Part shown: one piece after another, positions 7,720-15,478 of the stretch
Numbering within the stretch: position 1 is the first letter of the stretch
How the letters are laid out: the number at the start of each line of letters is the position of its first letter
Assembly: GCF_017573465.1 (NCBI RefSeq)
Contig: NZ_JAGEPF010000016.1
Coordinates: forward strand, 186,001 to 250,000
Length of the DNA: 64,000 bases
Reading direction: 5' to 3'
Source of the DNA: Actinomadura violacea
GTDB lineage: Bacteria > Actinomycetota > Actinomycetes > Streptosporangiales > Streptosporangiaceae
The notes under the pieces: model-generated
The model's input: the letters and a program-made list of their open reading frames with translations, nothing else
Told to the model about the DNA's origin: nothing
Databases searched by the model: none
Program-made: the position numbers and the translations under genes

Positions 7720-8625
7720 ATGCCGCGGATCGAGTATGTGCCCCGCCAGTTCTCCACAGACCGAATGGCGATCATCCGCCGCGCGAACGAGATCTGCGCC
7801 GACTACGCCAACCAGGGCTACGACCTCACGTTGAGGCAGCTCTACTACCAGTTCGTCTCCCGCGACTGGATCCCCAACCGGCAGTCCGAGTACAAGCGGC
7901 TCGGCGAGATCATGTCCGACGCCCGCCTGGCCGGCCTGATCGACTGGCATTACATCGTCGACCGCACCCGCAACCTGCGGGGGCTCGCGCACTGGGACGG
8001 CCCCCGGCAGATCATCGACGCGGTCGCCGCGCAGTACCTCACCGACCGCTGGGCCGACCAGCCCAACAGGGTCGAAGTGTGGATCGAGAAGGACGCCCTG
8101 GTCGGCGTGATCCAGAGGGTCTGCAACCGCAACGACATCCCCTACTTCTCCTGCCGCGGCTACACCAGCCAGTCGGAGCTGTGGAGCGCGGCCCGCCGGC
8201 TGTCCCGCTACGCCGACGCCGGACAGGGCACCGTGGTACTTCACCTGGGCGACCACGACCCCAGTGGGATCGACATGTCCCGCGACATCTCCGACCGGCT
8301 CGCTCTCTTCGGTGCCGAGGACACCGAGGTTCGACGGATCGCGCTGAACCGCGACCAGGTGGACCAGCACCGGCCGCCGCCGAACCCGGCGAAATTGACC
8401 GACTCGCGCGCCCGCGGCTACATCCGCGAGCACGGCTGGTCGAGCTGGGAGTTGGACGCGCTGGACCCCGCCACGATGAGCGCCCTGATTGAGGACGAGA
8501 TCAGTGCGTGTCGTGACGACCAGTTGTGGAGTGCGGCGACCGAGCGGATGGAGCGGGAGAAGGCAGTCCTGGGACTGGTGTCCCAGCGCTGGGATGAGGT
8601 CCGGGCGCTGGTCGGTGGGGAGTGA
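7720..8625 (+). CDS. Topoisomerase VI-A/Spo11-like protein (Mini-A type)
   Basis: This 301-residue protein combines the two signatures of Topo VI subunit A and Spo11. The first is an N-terminal winged helix with RQLYYQFV (Arg39, Tyr42/Tyr43), matching the R-x-x-Y-Y pattern where the catalytic tyrosine sits. The second is a Toprim domain with WIEKDAL (Glu123) and LHLGDHDPSG (Asp178, Asp180). It is much shorter than Topo VI-A but fits the stand-alone 'Mini-A' group known from mobile elements. No B subunit (GHKL ATPase) is seen nearby. The role may be DNA cleavage in recombination or replication; activity is inferred only. Confidence 0.75.
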   Translation: MPRIEYVPRQFSTDRMAIIRRANEICADYANQGYDLTLRQLYYQFVSRDWIPNRQSEYKRLGEIMSDARLAGLIDWHYIVDRTRNLRGLAHWDGPRQIIDAVAAQYLTDRWADQPNRVEVWIEKDALVGVIQRVCNRNDIPYFSCRGYTSQSELWSAARRLSRYADAGQGTVVLHLGDHDPSGIDMSRDISDRLALFGAEDTEVRRIALNRDQVDQHRPPPNPAKLTDSRARGYIREHGWSSWELDALDPATMSALIEDEISACRDDQLWSAATERMEREKAVLGLVSQRWDEVRALVGGE

Positions 8626-8639
8626 CCGCGCGGCGGGGG

Positions 8640-8873
8640 TCACAGCCCCTGCCGCGCCTCCTCCTCGGTGAGGATGCCGGCAGCGACCATCGCCTCAAGG
8701 ATCGGCCGGCCGTAGCCGTCGGCGAAGGCGCGGACCGACTCGACGCGCGGCTTCGCTCCCTGCGGCCACTTGTTCAGGGAGGACTGGTCGCGGCCGATCT
8801 TGCGGGCGATCTCCGACTGATTGTCGGTGCCGGCAGTCCGGACCACGTACTCCCACCATGTCCTGTCGGTCAT
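8640..8873 (-). CDS. Immunity-repressor-like small HTH protein
   Basis: This 77-residue protein consists almost entirely of an XRE-like HTH (GTDNQSEIARKIGRDQSSLN, then KWPQG) plus a C-terminal helical segment, SVRAFADGYGRPILEAMVAA, ending EEEARQ. This arrangement is typical of small immunity repressors of Gordonia, Rhodococcus and Mycobacterium phages. It is divergent from the recombination operon. Four operator palindromes lie just upstream of its start, the nearest 10 bp away, so autoregulation and control of the rightward early operon are likely. Confidence 0.75.
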   Translation of the reverse strand: MTDRTWWEYVVRTAGTDNQSEIARKIGRDQSSLNKWPQGAKPRVESVRAFADGYGRPILEAMVAAGILTEEEARQGL

Positions 8874-8883
8874 GCGCCAAGTC

Positions 8884-8996
8884 TATGGCCATGCCCATAC
8901 CTTCCCGAAGCGGCTCGGGCGGGCGGAGTTATGGGAGCACCCATAAACCCCTTGTGTTCTATGGGTGCTCCCATTATGGTTATGGCCATACCCATA
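8884..8996. promoter_or_regulatory. Four-copy operator array of the immunity switch
   Basis: Four 16-bp dyads of form TATGG-S-N4-S-CCATA are present. They are TATGGCCATGCCCATA (8884-8899), TATGGGAGCACCCATA (8930-8945), TATGGGTGCTCCCATT (8960-8975) and TATGGCCATACCCATA (8981-8996). The second and third are reverse complements of each other except at one end base. The outer two share GTCTATGG-type flanks in opposite orientation. All sit between the divergent repressor (8873) and exonuclease (9045) genes. No other full copy was noticed in the window. Confidence 0.85.
8952..8980 (+). promoter_or_regulatory. Rightward early promoter overlapped by operators
   Basis: TTGTGT (8952-8957), a 17-bp spacer and TATGGT (8975-8980) form a sigma-70-like promoter. 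Operator 3 fills the spacer and operator 4 begins 1 bp after the -10 box, so an occupied array would block transcription of the YqaJ/RecT operon. Confidence 0.65.
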
Positions 8997-9044
8997 GACA
9001 TGCAGGTCAAAGCATGCCCCCATTCTGGAACTGAGGTAGCAACC

Positions 9045-10409
9045 TTGTCCCAACCCCCCTGGCCGACCTCCCCCCACCGGGAAATGTCCGTCATGGAGCT
9101 GGCCCGCCGCAGCCTGGCCGGCCACGTCAACCGGCCCCGCTCGACGGTCATGGCCACCCCCACCGGCAGGCTGCTGCTGCCGCCCCGCCCCCGCAAAGCC
9201 GACTGGGACGCCGCCCGCGCGCAGCGGATGACCGCCTCCAGAATCGCCGCCTGCATGGGCTTGGAGAAGGGGGAGTACTCCTCCCCGCTGGCCGTCTGGC
9301 ACGAGATGCGCGGCACCCGGCCCAACACCAAGCCCGCCCGCGTTCGGGAGGCCGCCCGCTGGGGACAGCGCATGGAGCCCGTGATCGCCGAGGCCTTCGC
9401 CGAGGAGTCCCACCACGGCATCCGCCCCAACCCCGGCATGCTGGTCCACGCCGACGCCGACTGGATGGGCGCCAACCTCGACTTCCTGGTGGTGCAAGGC
9501 TGCGGCTGCGGAAACCACCAGCCGGGAATGCCCACCGACACGGGCGACGTAGCGCCGTGCTGCGACCCCGAGACCTGCGAAGCGTGCTGCGACCACTGCC
9601 CGACCTGCCCGAGCCTGGCTCGCGGCCGCCGCCGCCGCTCCAAGCTCCGCCGCCACCAGGTGGCCCCGCCGAAGCCGACCGCGTTCCTGGAATGCAAGCA
9701 GAGGTCGGCCTACCAGGACCACGAATGGGGGGACGACGAGGACTCCATCCCCGACTCGGTGGCGCTTCAGGTCCACTGGGGCCTGGCCGTGTCCGGGCTG
9801 GAAGCCGGCTACGTCGCCGTCCTCCTCGGCGGCAACCACCTGAAGTGGTACCGGATCGAGCGGGACGAGGAGTTCCTCGCCAACCTCGTCGAGTGGGCCA
9901 AGGGCTGGTACGACACCCACGTCATCGGCGGTGTCGAGCCCGACGTGGACGGATCCAAAGCCACCACCGAACTCCTCAACCACCTGTGGCGGGTCAAGCC
10001 CGGCACCGTGACCCTGCTCGACGCGCAGGAGACCAAACGGCTCCAGGCCGCCAAGGACGCCATCAAGGACCGGATCAAGGCCGAGGAGGAGAACCTCCGC
10101 GAAGTCGAGAACCGGCTCCGACGCGCGATGGGTGACGCCGAGATCGGGATGGTCGACGGGCACAAGGCCGTGTCGTGGTGCGCGAACGGAACCTTCAACC
10201 GGACCCGGTTCGCCGAGGACCACCCCGACTTGGCCGCCGAGTACGTCACCACCGCGGAAGTGTTCGACCTCGACCGGTTCAAGGAGGAACGGCCGGACCT
10301 GTACGGCCAGTACCGGGCCCGCGTGCTGCGCACCCACAAGCCGCCCAAGCCCAAGGCCAAGAAGCCCCGTACCCGCGCCACCCAAGCGAAGACGGGATCT
10401 CCGGCATGA
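9045..10409 (+). CDS. YqaJ-type viral recombinase/exonuclease with Cys-rich insert
   Basis: This protein of about 454 residues is the likely 5'-3' exonuclease partner of RecT. The nuclease core shows TASRIAACMGL, a conserved Asp (ANLDFLVV, about Asp146) and the PD-(D/E)XK pair LECK (about Glu216, Lys218). Between these lies a roughly 60-residue insert with nine cysteines (GCGCG, then CCDPETCEACCDHCPTC, about residues 151-188) and a basic stretch. A helical C-terminal half follows. TTG 9045 is chosen for its GAGG site 8 bp upstream; ATG 9000 and ATG 9084 are alternatives. It is the first gene of the early operon. Confidence 0.85.
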   Translation: MSQPPWPTSPHREMSVMELARRSLAGHVNRPRSTVMATPTGRLLLPPRPRKADWDAARAQRMTASRIAACMGLEKGEYSSPLAVWHEMRGTRPNTKPARVREAARWGQRMEPVIAEAFAEESHHGIRPNPGMLVHADADWMGANLDFLVVQGCGCGNHQPGMPTDTGDVAPCCDPETCEACCDHCPTCPSLARGRRRRSKLRRHQVAPPKPTAFLECKQRSAYQDHEWGDDEDSIPDSVALQVHWGLAVSGLEAGYVAVLLGGNHLKWYRIERDEEFLANLVEWAKGWYDTHVIGGVEPDVDGSKATTELLNHLWRVKPGTVTLLDAQETKRLQAAKDAIKDRIKAEEENLREVENRLRRAMGDAEIGMVDGHKAVSWCANGTFNRTRFAEDHPDLAAEYVTTAEVFDLDRFKEERPDLYGQYRARVLRTHKPPKPKAKKPRTRATQAKTGSPA

Positions 10410-10621
10410 GCAGCACCGGCCCCTTCTTCGTCCGCAGGTTCACCGCCGCAGGCGGCTACACGCGCTGGGACATCCACGAGGCCGTCCCCGGAAAGCCGGC
10501 CAGGTGGAAGGGATCTTCCCCGGTGGAGGCCAACGCGCTCGCCAGGGCCGCCGCCCTGAACGCCGCAGAGGCGCGGTTCCGAGCCGGGCTGGCCCGGTTC
10601 CACAGGAAGACACGAGCATGA
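10406..10621 (+). CDS. Small hypothetical protein between exonuclease and RecT
   Basis: This 71-residue protein overlaps both neighbours by 4 bp (ATGA). It is basic and alanine-rich with one predicted beta segment (GPFFVRRFTAAGGYTRWDIH). No family is recognised. Its place between yqaJ and recT suggests an accessory role in recombination, which is inference only. Confidence 0.6.
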   Translation: MSSTGPFFVRRFTAAGGYTRWDIHEAVPGKPARWKGSSPVEANALARAAALNAAEARFRAGLARFHRKTRA

Positions 10622-11637
10622 GCGCGCTGAAAGACCGAGTCCGCCGCCTGGTCATCCCCGGCCAGGGCCACGACGCCCACGGCGACACCCCCGACCCCCG
10701 CAAGGGGGCGGGGGCCGCCCCGACCGTGAACCCGTTCAACCCCCCTGGGCAGGCCGGAGACCAGCCGGAAGGGCTACTCGGGCACGCCGACCAGCACGCC
10801 GGCGGCGGCCTGGTGAACCTGGCGACCCGCGACGTCCTGAAGGGATGGATCGACGCGCACGCCCCGTTCTGGGCCGAGTCCCTCCCGGACTGTGTGAAGC
10901 CCGGTGCGTTCGCGGCCGCTGCCCTCACCGCCCTCTACAACGACACCCGCCTGCAGCGCTGCCACCCACAGAGCGTGTTGATGGCGCTGGTGCAGTCCGC
11001 CTACTTCGGGCTCCTCCCGGACGGCAAGCACGCGGTGATCGTGGCGCGCGGCCAGCACGCCGAATTCATCCCGATGTACGGGGGCTACCTGGAGCTGATG
11101 TACCGGTCCGGGCTGGTGAAGTCCCCAGTGTTCGACCACATCCGGCACGGCGACACCTGGCGTCTGGACCAGGGCAAACCCGCCCCCGACGACTTCACCC
11201 ACCAGAAGAACATCATCAGCCCCGGCACGCCCCTGGTGGCGTACTTCTTCGCGTGGCTGCCCGGCAACGTCCGATCCCAGATCCACTTCTGTGACCGAGC
11301 CCGCGCCGAGGCCATCCGCGACGAATGGTCCGAAGACTACAAGCGCGCCGAAGCCAACCAGACCTACGACTCGCTGTGGCACACCCGGTTCAACGACATG
11401 TGGCTCAAGACCGTCGTGCGCCAGGCCGCAAGGTCCCTGCCGACCTCCCCGGAGATGCGGCAGCTCATGGACTACGAAGACCAGGCCGGCCGCGGCAACC
11501 GCGTGCCGCCCAGCGTGGTGAACCTGCCCCGTGAAGCGTGGGCCGCCACCAACGCCGATGACCTGGCCGCCGACGCACACCAGGCCGCCTACCAGGCTGC
11601 CAAGGAGGCTGCCCGCGAGGCGGGGGAGCCGTCGTGA
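10618..11637 (+). CDS. recT: RecT family single-strand annealing protein
   Basis: This 339-residue protein anneals single strands during phage recombination. After a low-complexity N-terminus (about residues 1-60) comes the RecT core: LTALYNDTRLQRCHPQSVLM, then ALVQSAYFGLLPDGKHAVIV, EFIPMYGGYLELMYRSGLV and WLKTVVRQAARSLPTSPEM. It overlaps the preceding gene (ATGA) and the following HNH gene (GTGA). With the YqaJ exonuclease it forms a RecET-like pair. Confidence 0.93.
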   Translation: MSALKDRVRRLVIPGQGHDAHGDTPDPRKGAGAAPTVNPFNPPGQAGDQPEGLLGHADQHAGGGLVNLATRDVLKGWIDAHAPFWAESLPDCVKPGAFAAAALTALYNDTRLQRCHPQSVLMALVQSAYFGLLPDGKHAVIVARGQHAEFIPMYGGYLELMYRSGLVKSPVFDHIRHGDTWRLDQGKPAPDDFTHQKNIISPGTPLVAYFFAWLPGNVRSQIHFCDRARAEAIRDEWSEDYKRAEANQTYDSLWHTRFNDMWLKTVVRQAARSLPTSPEMRQLMDYEDQAGRGNRVPPSVVNLPREAWAATNADDLAADAHQAAYQAAKEAAREAGEPS

Positions 11638-12098
11638 AGCGGTCCCCGATGCCCCGCCGCAGCAGCCCGCTCCAGCGCAGCAAGCCGCTGGAGCGGGGCA
11701 CCGCCCAGGACAAGCCCACCGAGCCCGGCCCCGACCAGGCCGACCTGGACGAATCCGGGCTGCCGGCGTCCCGGCCGAAGCGTCGGCTTCGGCCTCGTTC
11801 CCGGAAGGCCGAAGCCGCCTACCGGGTGCGGCGGCCGATGCTCAGGGCCCTCGCCGACATGCACCCCTACTGCGTCCGGCCCGGCTGCAACCGGTTCGCC
11901 GCCGACGGCCACGAGCCCCTCACCCGAGCGCGAGGCGGCTCGATCACCGACCCGGACAACGTCGTGCTGCTGTGCCGCCCCTGCCACGACGAACTCGGCA
12001 CCGAACCGGCCTGGGCGTACGACCTCGGGCTCCTACGTCACTCCTGGGACGCCGGAGACCGAGGCCGCACGACCACCAACGACAGGACAGGGACATGA
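11634..12098 (+). CDS. HNH endonuclease-like protein
   Basis: This 154-residue protein starts at GTG. A basic, proline-rich N-terminus is followed by an HNH fold: CVRPGCNRFAADGHEPLTRA, then GG, NVVLLCRPCHDEL (about residues 82-122). The Cys pairs GC and CRPC bind structural zinc, and His in DGHE with the terminal H form the nuclease site. It lies within the early operon rather than beside the terminase, so a recombination, replication or homing role is more likely than packaging. Confidence 0.8.
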   Translation: MKRSPMPRRSSPLQRSKPLERGTAQDKPTEPGPDQADLDESGLPASRPKRRLRPRSRKAEAAYRVRRPMLRALADMHPYCVRPGCNRFAADGHEPLTRARGGSITDPDNVVLLCRPCHDELGTEPAWAYDLGLLRHSWDAGDRGRTTTNDRTGT

Positions 12099-12544
12099 CC
12101 GTCTACGCGTTGATCGACAACGAGCAGAAGCTCCACATCCGCAGAGGGGAGTGGAGGCCCGAACTCGGCCCTGAGGGAGCCGACCACGTCCCGCTGCACC
12201 CCGGCACCGGCATGGCCGGATTCGTCAACGACTGCGGGTTCTCGCTCCCCGACCGGTGCCCCCGAAACCTCATCGGCGCCCTGATGGCGATCCGCCTCGG
12301 CGCGGTGTTCCGTCCCCTGGCGGGCCCGCTGGTGTTCACCGGCTGGAACCCCGCCGGCTGCGGGTCGGAGGTCCGCGACCTCGCCGACAACCACATCGAG
12401 ACCCTCACGGACCTGCACCGGGACCTCACCGCGGTCCTCGACGGAACCTACGGTGGCGCCCGATGGTGGGCCGCCTCCGTCCGCGAGCTGGCCGCCGACC
12501 TGCGGAACTCCGCCACCCCCACCGCCATCGCCCTGGGGCTCTGA
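12095..12544 (+). CDS. Hypothetical early protein
   Basis: This 149-residue protein starts at ATG 12095, overlapping the HNH stop by 4 bp. It is a mixed alpha/beta, soluble protein (MTVYALIDNEQKLHIRRGEW, then FRPLAGPLVFTGWNP) with a helical C-terminus. It is not recognised. Similar proteins that start with a 'YALIDN' strand occur in actinophage early operons, but no function can be assigned. Confidence 0.6.
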   Translation: MTVYALIDNEQKLHIRRGEWRPELGPEGADHVPLHPGTGMAGFVNDCGFSLPDRCPRNLIGALMAIRLGAVFRPLAGPLVFTGWNPAGCGSEVRDLADNHIETLTDLHRDLTAVLDGTYGGARWWAASVRELAADLRNSATPTAIALGL

Positions 12545-12924
12545 TGGCTCAGCAGACGTCCCGCGACCAGCAGATCCGTGATGCACGGCTCCTTCTCGAC
12601 TGGTTGGAGAACAACCCGGCGGTGCCGCTGCCGGACCTGAACCTGGCCGCCGTCCTGCACATGACCCCGACGTCAGCGAACGCCGTCATGACCCGCGCGG
12701 CGTCGACCACCGGACTGCGAACCGCGAAGACCCCCGCCGGCGGCAAGGTCTTGCGCCACGCCTTCGGGTCCGCCTCGTACCGGCTGGTCGTCCTGCCCCC
12801 GCCGTCGCCCGCCCTCGAACCCACGCACACCGTGACCCCCTACGAGCCCCGCAGGACCGCACGCATCCGCAAGACCAAACAGCGGCCCTCCCGCAGCCGC
12901 ACCGGAGAAAGGCCGAACCCGTGA
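12544..12924 (+). CDS. Putative winged-helix protein
   Basis: This 126-residue protein overlaps the preceding stop by 1 bp (TGATG). Residues 5-80 look like a helix-turn-helix (RLLLDWLENNPAVPLPDLNL, then HMTPTSANAVMTRAA), followed by a basic, proline-rich tail. It is probably a DNA-binding early protein. Confidence 0.55.
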   Translation: MAQQTSRDQQIRDARLLLDWLENNPAVPLPDLNLAAVLHMTPTSANAVMTRAASTTGLRTAKTPAGGKVLRHAFGSASYRLVVLPPPSPALEPTHTVTPYEPRRTARIRKTKQRPSRSRTGERPNP

Positions 12925-13472
12925 CGCTCAACAGCGACCAGAACAACGCCCAGGCCATCGACGACGTCCTCAGCGAGTACTGGGCTATGCACCTGCGCGC
13001 CGAGGACGAGCAGAAGAGAATCCGCGACGAAGCCCTCCCGCTGCAGAGCGACCACCAGAAGCGCACCCACGACCTGGAGGAGCTCCACCGCCGCCGGGAG
13101 GCGATCGAGCGGGACATCTCCTCGCAGGAGGCGATGCTCCGCACGGTCGCCGCCAGCCTCGGCGACCTGAACCTCCAGGCGGACAAGGCCCGCCGCAAGG
13201 CGGAGATGCACGCGGGGAACGTCGCCAGGATCGTCAAAGAGACCGGCCGCCCCCACCCCAAGGGCCGGTTCGAGGAGGCCAACCGGCAGACCATCGCCGA
13301 CCAGTTCACGCACCCGCCCTTCCCTCCCGGGCAGGCGCCGGCCAGCCCCCACGCCGCCGCGCCGCCCAGCGGGCAGCAGCAGGAGGAGCCGCGGCCGGCA
13401 GACGGCAGCCAGTCCGGATCCTTCGCCCGGCTCCGGGGCGCACTGTCGGCGACCAACGGGGCCAGGCAGTGA
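12921..13472 (+). CDS. Coiled-coil early protein
   Basis: This 183-residue protein starts at GTG (GTGA overlap). Residues 20-105 form a heptad-rich coiled coil (KRTHDLEELHRRREAIERDI), and the C-terminal 75 residues are proline- and glutamine-rich and probably disordered. No enzyme motif is visible. Confidence 0.6.
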   Translation: MTLNSDQNNAQAIDDVLSEYWAMHLRAEDEQKRIRDEALPLQSDHQKRTHDLEELHRRREAIERDISSQEAMLRTVAASLGDLNLQADKARRKAEMHAGNVARIVKETGRPHPKGRFEEANRQTIADQFTHPPFPPGQAPASPHAAAPPSGQQQEEPRPADGSQSGSFARLRGALSATNGARQ

Positions 13473-13759
13473 CGATCGCCGCGCCACGCCCCCGCCACAA
13501 GGGGCCCCGCACGGCCCGGTGCCTGCACCGCGCCGTGCTGGGCGGCGCCGTCCTCGGTGTCGCTGCTGCGCTCTCGGCGATCGTGGCGCTGGCCCGGCAA
13601 CTCGTCAGCCCGATCGAGACGGTCATCATCGCCGCGCTGTGGACCCCGGCGGCTGTGTCCTCGATCGTCTGGGCCTCCCAAGCCGCGACCCGAATGCACT
13701 TCCGCCGAGTCGCGGCAGGCTGCCGCTGCTATCGCCTCCCGCGCCCGCGGCGCCGCTGA
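13469..13759 (+). CDS. Two-helix membrane protein
   Basis: This 96-residue protein starts at GTG (overlap). Two hydrophobic segments (VLGGAVLGVAAALSAIVALA and IETVIIAALWTPAAVSSIVW) are flanked by basic ends. Its function is unknown. It is the last gene before a strong hairpin. Confidence 0.55.
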   Translation: MTIAAPRPRHKGPRTARCLHRAVLGGAVLGVAAALSAIVALARQLVSPIETVIIAALWTPAAVSSIVWASQAATRMHFRRVAAGCRCYRLPRPRRR

Positions 13760-13762
13760 CTG

Positions 13763-13802
13763 TCTGGCCCGCCCCGCTCTCCCTGCTCCGGGGCGGGCCA
13801 GA
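13763..13802. terminator. Strong hairpin terminator
   Basis: TCTGGCCCGCCCCG (13763-13776) pairs perfectly over 14 bp with CGGGGCGGGCCAGA (13789-13802) around a 12-nt loop. It occupies the 71-bp gap before the DpdA-like gene and would end or attenuate the first part of the early operon. Confidence 0.75.
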
Positions 13803-13830
13803 CCCCACCGAGCTAAGGACCGGCACGACG

Positions 13831-14666
13831 TGCTCACCGTGAACCTCACCACCCACATGGACGAGTGGCTCCACCTGGATCACCCGGACATGCCGCCGCT
13901 GTTCGTGAGCCACCGCAGGCTCGCGCGCCGGCTCGCGTCGGGTCGCCCGCTGCGTCCCGCGGTCAACTGGTGGGCGCTGGACTCCGGCGGGTTCTCCGAG
14001 CTCGACCTGTACGGGGGTTGGCGGACGAGCCCGGCCGAGTACGTCGCCGCCGTCCTCCGCTACGACACCGAGATCGGGCAGCTCGGATGGGCAGCGTCCC
14101 AGGACTGGATGTGTGAGCGGCAGATGCTCGCCAAGACCGGGCTGACCGTCCGCGACCACCAGGCCCGCACCGTCTCCAATTTCGTTGAACTGACCCGGTT
14201 GTGGGCGGACGTCTCCGACGAGGAATGCCCGTTCATGCTGACCCTCCAGGGGCAGACGCTTGCGGACTACCTCACCTGCTGGGACATGTACGGCGAGGCC
14301 GGAGTGGACCTGACATGGCAGGCCGTCGTCGGCCTGGGGTCGGTATGCCGCCGGGAACGCACCGACGAAGTCGGGGAGATCCTGCTCGCCCTCCGCGACC
14401 TCGACCCCGAACTACCCATCCACGCCTTCGGGTTCAAGACCACCGGCGTCCGCAAGTACGCCGACCTCATCGACTCCTGCGACTCGGGCGCCTGGTCCAT
14501 CGGCGGCCGATACCGGCCCGACCCCGCATGCGCCAAGCGCAGCTGCGCGAACTGCCTGCACTACGCCCTCGCCTGGTACGCGCGCGTCACCGAGTCCCTG
14601 GCCTACCTCCCCGACCCGATCCAGCGATCCATCTTCCCCGCCAGCACCTTCGACCTGGCGGTCTGA
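13831..14666 (+). CDS. DpdA-like 7-deazaguanine DNA transglycosylase
   Basis: This 278-residue protein belongs to the queuine tRNA-ribosyltransferase (TGT)-like fold. It carries the DSGGF signature (Asp51-Phe55, ALDSGGFSELDLYGGW), a probable nucleophile region with SQDWMCE, and the barrel motifs VVGLGSVCRR, then IHAFGFKTTG and AWSIGGRY. Phage members of this group (DpdA families) exchange guanine in DNA for preQ0-type bases to evade restriction. Host tRNA-TGTs are longer and carry a conserved zinc site. No queC/D/E-like genes are seen nearby, so the base would have to be salvaged from the host. The substrate is inferred. Confidence 0.7.
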
Positions 14667-14693
14667 CGCCGCGACGAACACAGGAGATTCCTC

Positions 14694-15185
14694 TTGAACG
14701 GCCCCCAACACTTCGCCGAGGGCGAGCGCATCCTGGCCGACGCCGAAAGCGAAGACGCCCCGGAGTGGGTGATCGCACGCTCCCAGTTGGCGGCAGCGCA
14801 CTTCACCGCCGCGCTCGCCGCCGCCGCCCTGAACGAGAACCTCGCCAAGGCCCTGTTGACGCTGGACGCCGCTGTCGCGTGGCAGCGGTCCCAGGACCCG
14901 GCCCCCCACACGCCCAACGAGGCCACCGCCAAGGCCATCAAGGACCGGGCCGAGCTCTTGGAGCCGCACCGCGGGCACCGTCTGGAGCTGCGCAGCCAGG
15001 ACCGGACGGTCCTCGCCCGCGGCGTCTTGGATGCGGTCACCGCCCAGCACGCGACCGTCGAGAAGCTGGAGGCCGGCCGGGCGCTCGTGCCGCTGGCCGA
15101 GATCGCGGGAGTGGTCCGCCTTCAGGCCCGCGCGGACCAGCCGGCCACCGAGCACACCGCCGACCTCCAGACGCACGACCAGTGA
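14694..15185 (+). CDS. Hypothetical helical early protein
   Basis: This 163-residue protein starts at TTG with ACAGGAGA upstream. It is almost wholly helical and alanine-rich (FTAALAAAALNENLAKALLT). Its function is unknown. It lies 27 bp after the DpdA-like gene and overlaps the next gene, so it may be co-expressed with it. Confidence 0.6.
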   Translation: MNGPQHFAEGERILADAESEDAPEWVIARSQLAAAHFTAALAAAALNENLAKALLTLDAAVAWQRSQDPAPHTPNEATAKAIKDRAELLEPHRGHRLELRSQDRTVLARGVLDAVTAQHATVEKLEAGRALVPLAEIAGVVRLQARADQPATEHTADLQTHDQ

Positions 15186-15478
15186 ACGACCTCTTTGTGA
15201 TCACCGGCACTGAGCTGGCCGCTTGGAGCGTCCTGGTCGCCTTCATGGCCGCGACGCTGACCATCGTCGTCTGGCTCGCACTCCGCCTCCGCGACAGCGC
15301 CTGCCGCCGCTGCAGGACAGCCGGGGGCGTGGACATCGAGGACATGCCTGGCCACCCCGAGCGCATCAACGTACTGCCGGACCCCGTCGAGGAACGCACC
15401 TTCGGCGTGATCGGTGACCGGCTTCTCCGCGACGCCGGAATCGCCCAGGCCCTCGACGAACTCGGATGGCACGAATGA
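15182..15478 (+). CDS. Single-pass membrane protein
   Basis: This 98-residue protein starts at GTG (GTGA overlap). One transmembrane helix (AAWSVLVAFMAATLTIVVWL) is followed by a CRRC pair and a hydrophilic cytoplasmic tail. Its function is unknown. Confidence 0.6.
   Translation: MNDLFVITGTELAAWSVLVAFMAATLTIVVWLALRLRDSACRRCRTAGGVDIEDMPGHPERINVLPDPVEERTFGVIGDRLLRDAGIAQALDELGWHE

Noticed and set aside
8884..8996. Operator palindromes considered as a short CRISPR or an attachment site
   Set aside because: They are inverted dyads with irregular spacing of 15-46 bp that overlap a promoter, which fits repressor operators and not direct-repeat arrays.
8883..10385. A 500-codon minus-strand frame opposite the YqaJ gene
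   Set aside because: It has biased composition without motifs and would cross the operator array. The YqaJ motifs on the plus strand are decisive.
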